Positions 44,240-53,606 of a DNA stretch of 64,000 nt are shown one piece after another. The notes below the pieces were generated by a model. The model worked only from the letters and a program-made list of their open reading frames with translations, ran no database searches and had not been told where the DNA came from. A program made the position numbers and the translations under genes. This DNA comes from Massilia endophytica (lineage in GTDB: Bacteria > Pseudomonadota > Gammaproteobacteria > Burkholderiales > Burkholderiaceae_D): assembly GCF_021165955.1 (NCBI RefSeq), contig NZ_CP088952.1:3596001-3660000 (forward strand), read 5' to 3'. Every line of letters begins with the position of its first letter. The stretch's first letter is position 1.

Positions 44240-45072
44240 TGCAGGTAAAGATCTTCGCCCCACACTGGGGCAGCAATGAGCTGCCGCCGGAAGTTTTCAT
44301 CGCACGCGTTCTGGAAGCTGGCTTCGACGGTATCGAAATGTCCCTGCCGCTCGACGCGGCCGCGCGCGGCGACTGGGTGCGGCGCATTGCGGACGCGGGC
44401 CTGGAACTCATTGTCGCCCAATGGGAAACCGTATTCCACAGCGGCTTCGAGGCGCACCGCCGCGCCCTGGGCGAGCTGCTGGAGAATGCCTGCGCCGCCA
44501 GGCCGCTGCTGGTAAATTCGCACACGGGCAAGGACTTCTACAGCCCGCAGCAGAACGAGGAGCTGATTGCCCTCGCCGCCGCGGTCTCGCGCGAACACGG
44601 TGTGGACATCGTCCACGAAATTCACCGCAGCCGCTTCAGCGGCCATCCCGCCTTGCTGCTGCCCTACCTGGAGCGCCTGCCGCAGCTGCAGCTGACGGCC
44701 GATCTCTCCCACTGGTGCGTGGCCTGCGAATCGCTGCTGGAAGACCAGGCCGGAATGCTGGAGACGGTGCTGCCGCGCGTGCGGCACATTCACGCGCGCG
44801 TGGGCCACGCGCAGGGGCCGCAGGTGGCGGACTTCCGTGCGCCCGAAGCGGCGCCGGAGCTGGCCGCCCATCTGGCGTGGTGGGACCGTATCGTGAGCCT
44901 GCGCCGCGCGGCGGGTGCGGATACGATGACGATCACGCCCGAATTCGGCCCTGCGCCCTATACCTTCACCCAGCCTTATACCCGCCAGCCGGTCAGCAAC
45001 GCCTGGGAACTGAATGTAGCCATGCTCGGCCTGCTGCGCGAGCGCTACGTGGCGGCCAGTTCATCTTCCTGA
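44239..45072 (+). CDS. Sugar phosphate isomerase/epimerase family protein (AP_endonuc_2 fold)
   Basis: A 277-residue TIM-barrel protein of the xylose isomerase-like superfamily. Conserved pieces are APHWGSNELPPEVFIARVLE, AGFDGIEMSLP, LVNSHTGKDF, DIVHEIHRSRFSGH with a metal-binding Glu/His pair, ADLSHWCVACES and TITPEFGPAPYTF with a late Glu. Members isomerise or epimerise sugars or hydroxy acids. Its ATG shares a base with the PhyH stop (TGATG), so it is translationally coupled. It ends inside the convergent histidine kinase gene. Substrate unknown. Confidence 0.88.
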   Translation: MQVKIFAPHWGSNELPPEVFIARVLEAGFDGIEMSLPLDAAARGDWVRRIADAGLELIVAQWETVFHSGFEAHRRALGELLENACAARPLLVNSHTGKDFYSPQQNEELIALAAAVSREHGVDIVHEIHRSRFSGHPALLLPYLERLPQLQLTADLSHWCVACESLLEDQAGMLETVLPRVRHIHARVGHAQGPQVADFRAPEAAPELAAHLAWWDRIVSLRRAAGADTMTITPEFGPAPYTFTQPYTRQPVSNAWELNVAMLGLLRERYVAASSSS

Positions 45073-47360
45073 ACGGGCGCGCGCAGGGGAAGCGTGATGG
45101 TGATGCTGGTGCCCTTGCCGGGCGCCGACTCGATGTCGATCTTCCCTTTGAGGACGCCTGTCACGATGTTGTAGACGATGTTCATGCCCAGGCCCGAGCC
45201 GCCCTGCCCCATCTTGGTGGTGAAGAAGGGATCGTAGATCTGGTGCAGCACGCGGCTGCTCATGCCCACGCCGTTGTCCTGGAAGCGTAGCACCGCCATG
45301 CCCTCGCCTTCTTCGCGCGCCGTGATGGTGATGCGGCCGTGTGCGCGGCCCTCGAAGGCATGCAGCATGGCGTTGTTGATCAAGTTGCTCAGCACCTGGC
45401 CCACGCTGCCCGGATAGGATTCGAGCGTGAGCGTTTCGGGCACGTCCACCTTCACTTCGCAGTTCGCGCGCCGCAGCTGGGCCGCATAGGTGGCGAGGGT
45501 ATCGTGGAGCACACCGGCCAGCGCGAAGCGGCGGCGCTGGTCCGAGGTCTGGTCCACCGCTACCTGCTTGAAGGAGGTGATCAGGTCCGCCGCGCGGCCC
45601 AGGGAATTGGCGATGATGGCGCATGCCGTCTTCGCGTCCGCCAGATGGGCATCGAGCGCCGAACGGCGGATGCCGCCGTCGGCCAGCTTGCGTTCGAAAT
45701 CGGCCACCATGTCGCTCAGTGCCGTGGCGGTGAGCAGGCTGTTGCCGATAGGCGTATTCAGCTCGTGCGCGATGCCCGCCACCAGCGCACCCAGGGAGGC
45801 CATTTTCTCGGAAGTGATCAGGCTGGCCTGCGCCTGCTTCAGCGTCACCAGCACGGCGGAAAGGTCCTGGTGCGCCAGCTCCACATTGGCCTTCTGCGCC
45901 GCCAGCTCGTTCAGGCTGCGCTCCAGGCCTTCCTTCGCCTCCACCAGCGCGGCTTCCGTCTGTTTGCGGTCGCTGATGTCCGAGATCACCCACACGCAGC
46001 CCTTGGACGGGGCGGCTGCATCGAGCACCTTGCCGTTCACCATGCACCATAGCTGCGCGCCGTCGTGCCGCGTGAGGGCCAGCTCGCCGTGCACGCGCTG
46101 TCCATCCGGGCCGCAGACGAAAACGTCCTCCGTCGTGGTGCCGCGGGTGAGCGCGGTGCTGGGGCAGCCCGCCAGGGCGCCGCTCGGATAGCCCAGCATC
46201 TCTTCCAGGCCGCGGTTGCAGCGCATGATGCGGCCATCGCGGATCAGGGCGATGCCGACGATGGCGCTGTCCTGCAGCGCGCGCTGTTCGCCCACGGTCA
46301 CGCGCAGGGTTTCGGCCATGTCGCGGTGGCGCTGCGCCAGCATCAGCAGGGCCGAAATCAGGGCGCTGATCAGCGTGCCCGCGCCCGCGATGAGGGCGAT
46401 GGTGAGGTAGTTGCGGCTATAGCGCTTTCCGGGATGCCCGTCGAACTGCAGCACCCAGCGCCGCTCGCCCACGTTCAGCGTGAGGCGCGAGCGCAGGTCT
46501 TCCAGCGAAACATGGGGCCCGCTGCCCACCTTGCCCGCGCTGTCGTACATGAGGTTGTTCAGGGAAGGCGCGTCGGCGCCGCCGTCGCGCAGGTAGCCCG
46601 CGTCGTAGACGGCGATATGCAGGTCCGGCAGGAGCGCCTGATCCACCACTTCGCGCATCAGGTCTGACACGCGGAACACGATGGCGACGAATCCGACAAG
46701 GGCCGCGCGGCGCTGGTCCACCGTTGCCACCGGCGCGTCCGGGCGGAAGATCGGCAGGCGGGCCACGAAGCCGGGCTGGCCGCTCGCGTCCTGCACCAGG
46801 ATGACCCTTTCGGTGGCGATCAGGCGGCCCGTGTCGCGCCCCAGCTCCAGGGCGCGCAGGTGGGTCGGCAGGGCTGCCAGGTCGAGGCCGAAAGCATTCT
46901 CGTTATGCTCCATCGGCTCGTTGTATTCGATGAGGAAGTGCTCGGGCCGCAGCGAGGCGGGATGCACCGTGTAGTTCGGGTAGCCCTCAGGCTTCAGGCT
47001 GCGGTCGGCGCGCACGGCGGCGACATGGCGCGCCAGGTCTTCCTGCGGCACGCGCCGCACGAACTGAATGGCCTGGAATCCCGGATAGCGCTCGGAGAGC
47101 CGCAACTGGAGCACATAGTCGTGGAAGGCGGCGCGGTCGATGTCCCTGGCGACAGCGAACAGGCCCTGGATGCTGAGCAGGGAATCGAAGTAGGTCTGCA
47201 TGCGCACATTGGTGTCGCGCGCAATCTTCTCGGTGTCGCGGCGGAAGGATTCGTCGATCTGGCGGTCCTGCACTTCCATGACGAAAAGGCAGACCCAGAC
47301 GGTGAGGCACAGTCCGACTGCAAGCGCCACGTACCCCCTCATCCGCATGCTTCGCTCCAC
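45045..47360 (-). CDS. CHASE-PAS sensor histidine kinase
   Basis: A 771-residue membrane sensor kinase. The first transmembrane helix is near residues 10-25, a periplasmic CHASE domain spans about 60-300 (DYVLQLRLSERYPGFQAIQF), and a second helix is near 315-340 (NYLTIALIAGAGTLISALIS). A PAS domain follows from about residue 355 (IVGIALIRDGRIMRCNRGLE), then a coiled coil. The dimerisation helix SLGALVAGIAHELNTPIGN carries His532, and the ATPase domain has VLSNLINNAMLHAF, FQDNGVGMS and GQGGSGLGMNIVYN. It lies 42 bp after the REC-HD-GYP gene on the same strand, a likely two-component pair. CHASE ligands are often cytokinin-like or other small molecules, here unknown. Confidence 0.94.
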   Translation of the reverse strand: MERSMRMRGYVALAVGLCLTVWVCLFVMEVQDRQIDESFRRDTEKIARDTNVRMQTYFDSLLSIQGLFAVARDIDRAAFHDYVLQLRLSERYPGFQAIQFVRRVPQEDLARHVAAVRADRSLKPEGYPNYTVHPASLRPEHFLIEYNEPMEHNENAFGLDLAALPTHLRALELGRDTGRLIATERVILVQDASGQPGFVARLPIFRPDAPVATVDQRRAALVGFVAIVFRVSDLMREVVDQALLPDLHIAVYDAGYLRDGGADAPSLNNLMYDSAGKVGSGPHVSLEDLRSRLTLNVGERRWVLQFDGHPGKRYSRNYLTIALIAGAGTLISALISALLMLAQRHRDMAETLRVTVGEQRALQDSAIVGIALIRDGRIMRCNRGLEEMLGYPSGALAGCPSTALTRGTTTEDVFVCGPDGQRVHGELALTRHDGAQLWCMVNGKVLDAAAPSKGCVWVISDISDRKQTEAALVEAKEGLERSLNELAAQKANVELAHQDLSAVLVTLKQAQASLITSEKMASLGALVAGIAHELNTPIGNSLLTATALSDMVADFERKLADGGIRRSALDAHLADAKTACAIIANSLGRAADLITSFKQVAVDQTSDQRRRFALAGVLHDTLATYAAQLRRANCEVKVDVPETLTLESYPGSVGQVLSNLINNAMLHAFEGRAHGRITITAREEGEGMAVLRFQDNGVGMSSRVLHQIYDPFFTTKMGQGGSGLGMNIVYNIVTGVLKGKIDIESAPGKGTSITITLPLRAPVQEDELAAT

Positions 47361-47402
47361 CCTGCCTAGATGAATCGACTATAACATACAGCAATAGTCA
47401 AT

Positions 47403-48515
47403 TCACAACAGTAATGACTTATCTGTATCGTCCTGGAAACGCATGGCGATGCTCATGAACTCTTCCTCGATGGCCAGCATGGCGTCCACCACGTCCGGAT
47501 CGAAATGCTCGCCGCTGCCCTGGCGGATCAGCTCGATGGCGGTCTCGTGGGTGAAGGCGGGCTTGTAGACGCGCTTGGAGATCAGGGCGTCATAGACGTC
47601 GGCCACGGCCAAGAGGCGCGCCGACACAGGAATATCCTCGCCCGCCAGCCCTTGCGGATAGCCGGAGCCGTCGAATTTCTCCTGGTGGGAATAGGCGATT
47701 TCGCGCGCGAAGCGCAGGAAGGTGTTGCTGCCGCCCATGCGGTCTTCCACCCCGGCGATGGCGTCGCGGCCGTAGACGGTGTGCATCTTCACCACTTCGA
47801 ATTCCTCGGGCGTCAGGCGGCCGGGCTTGAGCAGGATGGCGTCGGGAATGGCTACCTTGCCGATATCGTGCAGGGGCGCGGCGTTGAAGAGCAGCTTGAT
47901 GTTGTTGTCGCTGAGCTCGGCGGCGAAGCGGGGATGGTGCTGCAGCTTCTGCGCCAGGGCCTGCACATAGTGCTGCATGCGGCTCAGGTGGTTCGGCGTT
48001 TCGTTGTCGCGCAGCTCGGCCAGGGTGGCCATGGCCCAGATCACGGCATCGGCCATCTGGGTCAGCTCCGTGGTCACGTCCTGCACCAGATGCTCCAGGT
48101 GGTGGCGCTGGTGCTTGAGCAGCAGGTGGGCATGCTGCAGCTGGAGCTGGTTGCCCACGCGGGCCTGCACCGTGTCCGCCTGCAGGGGGCGGGTGATCAC
48201 ATCGGCCGCGCCGGCCAGCAGGCAGCGCTGCTCCTGGGCGTAGTCGCCCGCGTCCACCATCATCATGACGGGAATGGCGGCCGTATCGGGAATGCTGCGC
48301 AGCTGGCGCAGGGCATCGAAAGTGTCGGGATCGGCCAGGCCTGCATCGAGCAGCATCAGCTCGGGCCGGGGCAGCTGCTGCGCCGCGCGCAGCACGGCAT
48401 TGCCGTTGTCGGCCAGTTTGATCTCATAGCGTTCCTGCAGCACACCGCTGAGCTGGATCAGGTTTTCCGCTGCCGCATCCCCGATCAGGATCACGGGCCT
48501 CGTTTGGCCATTCAT
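47403..48515 (-). CDS. REC-HD-GYP response regulator (cyclic-di-GMP phosphodiesterase)
   Basis: A 370-residue response regulator. The receiver domain (1-125) has the acceptor Asp57 in LMLLDAGLADP. The HD-GYP domain (about 165-360) shows APLHDIGKVAIPDAILLKPG and AYSHQEKFDGSGYPQGL, so both the HD metal pair and the GYP motif are intact. Such proteins hydrolyse cyclic-di-GMP to pGpG or GMP. It is upstream of the CHASE kinase, which probably phosphorylates it. With the diguanylate cyclase at 23781, both synthesis and turnover of the messenger occur in this window. Confidence 0.95.
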   Translation of the reverse strand: MNGQTRPVILIGDAAAENLIQLSGVLQERYEIKLADNGNAVLRAAQQLPRPELMLLDAGLADPDTFDALRQLRSIPDTAAIPVMMMVDAGDYAQEQRCLLAGAADVITRPLQADTVQARVGNQLQLQHAHLLLKHQRHHLEHLVQDVTTELTQMADAVIWAMATLAELRDNETPNHLSRMQHYVQALAQKLQHHPRFAAELSDNNIKLLFNAAPLHDIGKVAIPDAILLKPGRLTPEEFEVVKMHTVYGRDAIAGVEDRMGGSNTFLRFAREIAYSHQEKFDGSGYPQGLAGEDIPVSARLLAVADVYDALISKRVYKPAFTHETAIELIRQGSGEHFDPDVVDAMLAIEEEFMSIAMRFQDDTDKSLLL

Positions 48516-48605
48516 CTAAAAGCATCTCCCCGCGGCAGCTTGCCGCAATGGAAGCATGATACCCGAGGCAGTGCGGTTTGCGGGCGGCGCCCTGGCCAAT
48601 CGTCG

Positions 48606-48908
48606 CTATTCGATCAGGGCGGGACGGCCGTCCTCCAGGAAAGCGCCGAAACAGCGGGTGCACTCCAGGCAGAACAGATGGGCAATGCGGACATTTTTCT
48701 GGCGCAGCACCAGTTGCAGCCGGCCCTCGCGGCACACGGGACAGGTTTCGCGCATGGTGCCGCAGGTGCGCACCTCGTCGGCCAGATAGCTGCCGTCGTA
48801 GCGCACGCCGTCGACGACATGCTGTGGATCGAGTTGCACCAGGAACAGCTCGGCGGGTGCGGCGCGCTGCTCCGCCGCCGTCGGGTGATACGGGTCTGCC
48901 TTATTCAT
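48606..48908 (-). CDS. Small zinc-ribbon-like protein
   Basis: A 100-residue soluble protein with two CxxC knuckles: ETCPVCREGRLQLVL and FCLECTRCFGAF, a likely zinc ribbon. The ATG at 48908 (MNKADP) is chosen because GAGGGG lies 6 nt before it; an in-frame ATG at 48914 touches that site. It lies upstream of the HD-GYP gene on the same strand. No function can be given. Confidence 0.7.
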   Translation of the reverse strand: MNKADPYHPTAAEQRAAPAELFLVQLDPQHVVDGVRYDGSYLADEVRTCGTMRETCPVCREGRLQLVLRQKNVRIAHLFCLECTRCFGAFLEDGRPALIE

Positions 48909-49002
48909 TGTCATCCCCTCGCGCATCGATTGGCACGTCCGGAAACGATAGACCGAATGGCAAGCGCTGGCAAGCACAAACGTGGCGGATATCGCTTGCA
49001 AC

Positions 49003-49020
49003 TAGATCGCGCGCTATCTA
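49003..49020. promoter_or_regulatory. Candidate autoregulatory operator of the OhrR-type gene
   Basis: TAGATCGCGCGCTATCTA is an 18-bp palindrome with one mismatched pair, 10 bp upstream of the ATG at 49031, placed to block transcription or early elongation. Confidence 0.55.
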
Positions 49021-49030
49021 TACTGCAGGC

Positions 49031-49485
<455 letters not shown>

Positions 49486-49489
<4 letters not shown>

Positions 49490-50460
49490 AGCATCCCGGC
49501 CTCGAACCCCGCACCGCCCGCTTCCTGCAAGCCCTGGCAGGCAGCAAGCCCCTGGAGCGCCTGAGCCCTGCCGCCGCGCGTTTTGTGCTGGCCGCCGCCC
49601 AGAAAGGCGCGGCGCTGCCGGATGCGCAAGTCTCCGTCCACAGCATCGAGCTGGCGGGAAAGCCCTTGCGCCTCCATGTCGTGCGCCCTCCTGGGGCCGA
49701 GGGGACTCTGCCCGCCTTCATCTACCTGCATGGCGGCGGCTGGATGCTGGGCGACTTCCCCACCCATGAGCGCCTGGTGCGCGAACTGGTGGTGCATTCC
49801 GGCGCCGCCGCCGTCTTCATCGAATACAGCCGCTCGCCGGAGGCAAAGTATGGCGTGGCGCTGCAAGAGATCCACAGTGCAGCGCGCTGGGTGCAGGAAT
49901 CCGGTCACGAGATCGGTGTGGACGGCAACCGCCTCGCCATCGCAGGCAACAGCGCGGGCGGCAACCTGGCTGCCGCGGTGGCGCTGCTGGCCAAGGAAAA
50001 AGGCGGCCTGACGCTGCGCGCCCAGGTGCTGCTCTGGCCCGCCACGGACGCCGGCTTCGACACGGCCTCCTACGGCGAATTCTCCGAAGGCTACTTCCTC
50101 ACCCGCAGCATGATGCACTGGTTCTGGGACCACTACGCCCCAGATGTCGAGCAGCGCCGCGAAATCCACGCCTCCCCCCTGCAGGCATCGCTGGACCAGC
50201 TGGAGGGCCTGCCGCCCGCCCTGATCCAGACCGCCGAGTTTGATGTATTGCGCGACGAAGCCGAAGCCTACGGCCGCAAGCTCAGTCAGGCCGGCGTCGA
50301 CGTCACGACGGTACGCTACCAGGGCATGATCCACGACTTCGGCCTGCTCAACGCCCTCAGCGCCCTTCCCGCCTCCCGCGCCGCCCTGCGCCAGGCCGCC
50401 GAAATGCTCAAGCTCCACCTCACCGCCGAGCCCGTGTCCACATCTGGTGCCAGGGAATAA
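49486..50460 (+). CDS. HSL-family alpha/beta hydrolase (esterase/lipase)
   Basis: A 324-residue esterase of the hormone-sensitive lipase family. The oxyanion motif is YLHGGGWMLGDFP (His82 to Gly85), the nucleophile Ser156 lies in GNSAGG, and the acid and base appear in AEFDVLRDEAE and GMIHDFGLL. The best start is TTG at 49486, overlapping the ohrR stop by 4 bp, with no strong ribosome-binding site, so translation is probably coupled. The last eight or so codons and the stop are formed by one arm of a 30-bp inverted repeat, so the native C-terminus may have been changed by insertion of that element. Confidence 0.85.
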
Positions 50461-50530
50461 ATTTGGACACGAACTCATCCCTAGATGACCACGGACGGGC
50501 TCGTGTCCAAATTTATTCCCTGGCACCAGA
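50443..50530. repeat. Perfect 30-bp inverted repeat element
   Basis: Arms 50443-50472 and 50501-50530 are exact reverse complements around a 28-bp loop. Outer GTGTCCA (50434-50440) and TGGACAC (50533-50539) extend the stem. There is no T-tract. It resembles a dispersed palindromic element and covers the 3' end of the esterase gene. Confidence 0.75.
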
Positions 50531-50560
50531 CTTGGACACAGACTGAGCATTTAGAAAAAG

Positions 50561-50584
50561 TGTCCGCGGACGTCCGGGCGGACA
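50561..50584 (+). terminator. Possible hairpin after the esterase gene
   Basis: TGTCCG...CGGACA with a GC-rich centre can form a hairpin, followed by a short T-rich stretch (GTTTATTTC). It is weak as a terminator and could also be an operator for the M1 peptidase operon. Confidence 0.3.
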
Positions 50585-50682
50585 GTTTATTTCAGGTTTT
50601 TTACAAATAAATTTACGCTGGGGAAGTTACCTCGCGCTTAGAATAGTCCGGCTATTTCTACAACTATAGAAGCGGGGCATTG

Positions 50683-53106
50683 ATGAAGCGTCTGTCATTT
50701 GCAGTTCTTGCAGCAACACTTTCCACGGCCGCCTTCGCGGCGCCAACCTTCGACGATAAGTTCCGTCAGCTCGACGAACTCCTCCCGGCACCGACCCAGT
50801 ACCGCACCGCTTCCGGCGCACCGGGCCACGCCTATTGGCAGCAGCGCGCGGACTACAAGATCCGCGCTACGCTGAACGAGGCCGAGCGTTCGATCACCGG
50901 CAGCGAAACGATCACCTATCACAACAACTCGCCCGATACCCTGAGCTACCTGTGGGTGCAGCTGGACCAGAACATCTATGCCAGGGATTCGGACGCGCGC
51001 ATGATGCAGACCGCGCCTTCGCGCGAAGCCTGGACCCGCCCGCGCGGCGCGGACGATGGCTTCAAGTTCGAAGGCATGCGCAGCATCCTGGTGGGCCAGG
51101 AGTTCGACGGCGGCTTCAAGCTCTCGAACCTGAAGTCGGCCAGCGGCGCACCGCTGAAGTTCGTGGTGAACCGCACCATGATGCGCATCGACCTGCCTAC
51201 GCCCCTTAAGCCGGGCGAGCGCTTCAGCTTCAGCCTGGACTGGACCTACAAGATCAATGAGCAGAAAGTCCTGGGCGGCCGCGCAGGCTACGAGCACTTC
51301 CCCGAGGATAAGAACGACCTGTTCGAAGTGGCCCAGTGGTTCCCCCGCATGGCGGCCTACTACGATGTGACGGGCTGGCAGCACAAGCAGTTCCTGGGCG
51401 CCGGCGAATTCACGCTGGAATTCGGCGACTACGACGTGGCCGTGACCGTGCCCGCAGACCATATTGTCGCTTCCACGGGCGAGCTGCAGAATCCCGGCGA
51501 GGTGCTGAGCGCCGCCCAGCGCGACCGCCTGGAGCGCGCGAAGACCGCCAAGCAGCCCGTCATCATCGTGACGCAGGCGGAAGCCGAAGCGGCCGAGAAG
51601 TCGGTCTCGAAGGCGACCAAGACCTGGCGCTTCAAGGCGAAGAACGTACGCGACTTCGCCTGGGCTTCCAGCCGCAAGTTCATCTGGGATGCGCAGGGCT
51701 ACAAGAAGGATGGCACCAATGTGCTGGCCATGTCCTTCTATCCGAAGGAAGGCAATCCGCTGTGGGAGAAGTATTCCACCGCGTCGATCATCCACACCAT
51801 CGAGCAGTACAACAAGTACAGCTTCGACTACCCTTACCCGATCGCGATTTCCGTGAACGGCCCGGTGGGCGGCATGGAGTATCCGATGATCTCCTTTAAC
51901 GGCCCGCGTCCCACCAAGGACAAGAAGACCGGCCAGATCACCTATTCCAAGCGCGCCAAGTACGGCCTGATCTCCGTCATCATCCACGAAGTGGGCCACA
52001 ACTACTTCCCGATGATCGTGAACTCGGACGAGCGCCAGTGGACCTGGATGGATGAGGGCCTGAACACCTTCCTCGAATTCCTGGCCGCCCAGGCATGGGA
52101 GAAGGACTTCCCCATCGACCGCGGCGAAGCGCGCGATATCGTCGGCTACATGCGTTCGCAGAACCAGGTGCCGATCATGACGAACTCGGAATCGCTCCTC
52201 CAGTTCGGCAACAACGCCTATGCGAAGCCCGCCACCGCGCTGAACATCCTGCGCGAGACCATCCTGGGCCGCGAGCTGTTCGACAAGGCCTTCCGCGAGT
52301 ATTCGCAGCGCTGGAAGTTCAAGCGCCCGACCCCGGCCGACTTCTTCCGCACCATGGAAGACGCTTCCGGCACGGACCTGGATTGGTTCTGGCGCGGCTG
52401 GTTCTACACCACCGACCCGGTGGATGTGAGCCTGGACGGCATCACCGAATTCGGCGTGAGCAGCAAGAATCCGGAAGTCGAGAAGGCGTGGCAGAAGGCG
52501 CGCAAGGCCGAGGAGCCGGTTTCCATCACCGACCAGCGCAACGAAGGCATGCCGCGCCGCGTGGATTCGCAGCCGGAGCTGAAGGACTTCTACAACGAGC
52601 ATGACGACTTCACCGTCACCAATGCGGACCGCAACAAGTACGCGGAACAGCTGAAGGACCTGGAGCCGTGGCAGAAGGACCTGCTGGCCAAGGGCAAGCA
52701 CCTCTACCTGGTGGACTTCACCAACGTGGGCGGCCTGGTCTCCCCGCTGATCCTGCAGATCGAGCTCAAGTCGGGCAAGAAGTATGTCGAGCGCGTGCCT
52801 GCCGAAGTGTGGCGCTATTCGCCGAAGAAGATCACGAAGCTGATCGTCACCGACGAACCCATGGTCTCGCTGGTGCAGGACCCTTACTGGGAAACCGCCG
52901 ACATCGACACCAGCAACAACAGCTGGCCGCGCAAGGCGAGCCAGTCGCGCCTGGAGCTGTTCAAGACCCAGCGCGGCGGCACTGACCTGATGAAGGACTT
53001 CAACACTCCCCTGAAGACCGAGGAGCCGAAGAAGGAAGAGAAATCGGGCCAGCCGGCCGCCGGTAACGGCGCGGCTGCCAAGCAGGAAGCGGAAACGAAG
53101 AAGTAA
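50683..53106 (+). CDS. M1 family metallopeptidase (aminopeptidase N-like, secreted)
   Basis: An 807-residue exported gluzincin of family M1. A Sec signal (MKRLSFAVLAATLSTAAFA) precedes an N-terminal beta domain and the catalytic domain. The zinc motif HEVGH is at 435-439 and the third ligand Glu458 lies in WMDEGLN, at exact M1 spacing. The usual GAMEN exopeptidase motif is replaced by GGMEY, common in this bacterial subgroup. The C-terminal tail is Lys/Glu/Ala-rich. The start is the ATG at 50683 with a GGGG ribosome-binding site. It heads an operon with the DUF6702 and TonB-receptor genes, each starting on the previous stop. Confidence 0.94.
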   Translation: MKRLSFAVLAATLSTAAFAAPTFDDKFRQLDELLPAPTQYRTASGAPGHAYWQQRADYKIRATLNEAERSITGSETITYHNNSPDTLSYLWVQLDQNIYARDSDARMMQTAPSREAWTRPRGADDGFKFEGMRSILVGQEFDGGFKLSNLKSASGAPLKFVVNRTMMRIDLPTPLKPGERFSFSLDWTYKINEQKVLGGRAGYEHFPEDKNDLFEVAQWFPRMAAYYDVTGWQHKQFLGAGEFTLEFGDYDVAVTVPADHIVASTGELQNPGEVLSAAQRDRLERAKTAKQPVIIVTQAEAEAAEKSVSKATKTWRFKAKNVRDFAWASSRKFIWDAQGYKKDGTNVLAMSFYPKEGNPLWEKYSTASIIHTIEQYNKYSFDYPYPIAISVNGPVGGMEYPMISFNGPRPTKDKKTGQITYSKRAKYGLISVIIHEVGHNYFPMIVNSDERQWTWMDEGLNTFLEFLAAQAWEKDFPIDRGEARDIVGYMRSQNQVPIMTNSESLLQFGNNAYAKPATALNILRETILGRELFDKAFREYSQRWKFKRPTPADFFRTMEDASGTDLDWFWRGWFYTTDPVDVSLDGITEFGVSSKNPEVEKAWQKARKAEEPVSITDQRNEGMPRRVDSQPELKDFYNEHDDFTVTNADRNKYAEQLKDLEPWQKDLLAKGKHLYLVDFTNVGGLVSPLILQIELKSGKKYVERVPAEVWRYSPKKITKLIVTDEPMVSLVQDPYWETADIDTSNNSWPRKASQSRLELFKTQRGGTDLMKDFNTPLKTEEPKKEEKSGQPAAGNGAAAKQEAETKK

Positions 53107-53606
53107 TGCAGTTCCCTCGATTCAATGCCGTCCTTGCGGCGGCGCTGCTTGCATGCAGCGCCGCCGCCCATGCCCATAACTACCACATGGGCATGGCGGA
53201 CATCAGTTTCAATCCCAATACTGGCAATACCGAGATCGTGCACACCTATACCGCGCACGATGTCGAATCGCTGCTCATGAACCTCTACCAGCGCCAGTTC
53301 GACCTTGGCCTGGAAGAAGACCAGGCGGTGTTCCGCCGCTACCTCGAAAAGCAGTTCACGCTCACCGCCAGCGGCAAGCGCCTTCCCATACAGTGGGTGG
53401 GCATGACCGCCAACGCGGACAACGTCACCGTCTACCAGGAAATAGAGAAGACCGCCCTGCCCGCAGGCGCGGTACTGCGCAACAATGTGCTGACCGATTT
53501 CCTGCCCACGCAGATCAACACCGTCAACGTCGACCGCCAGGGGGCAAGCCGCGCGGCGCAGACGCTGGTCTTCAAGCTGCCCCAGACCGAACAAGTACTT
53601 CCATGA
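53106..53606 (+). CDS. DUF6702 family protein (exported)
   Basis: A 166-residue exported protein with a signal peptide (RFNAVLAAALLACSAAAHAH) and the DUF6702-type start HNYHMGMADISFNPNTGNTE, with a conserved His pair, followed by an immunoglobulin-like beta fold (TLTASGKRLPIQWVGMTANA). It begins on the stop of the M1 peptidase gene (TAATG) and overlaps the receptor gene by 4 bp (ATGA). Its function is unknown; the setting suggests a role with the peptidase and receptor in the periplasm. Confidence 0.85.
   Translation: MQFPRFNAVLAAALLACSAAAHAHNYHMGMADISFNPNTGNTEIVHTYTAHDVESLLMNLYQRQFDLGLEEDQAVFRRYLEKQFTLTASGKRLPIQWVGMTANADNVTVYQEIEKTALPAGAVLRNNVLTDFLPTQINTVNVDRQGASRAAQTLVFKLPQTEQVLP

Noticed and set aside
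50695..52701. 668-codon open frame opposite the M1 peptidase
   Set aside because: Antisense to HEVGH/Glu458; no features of a real protein.
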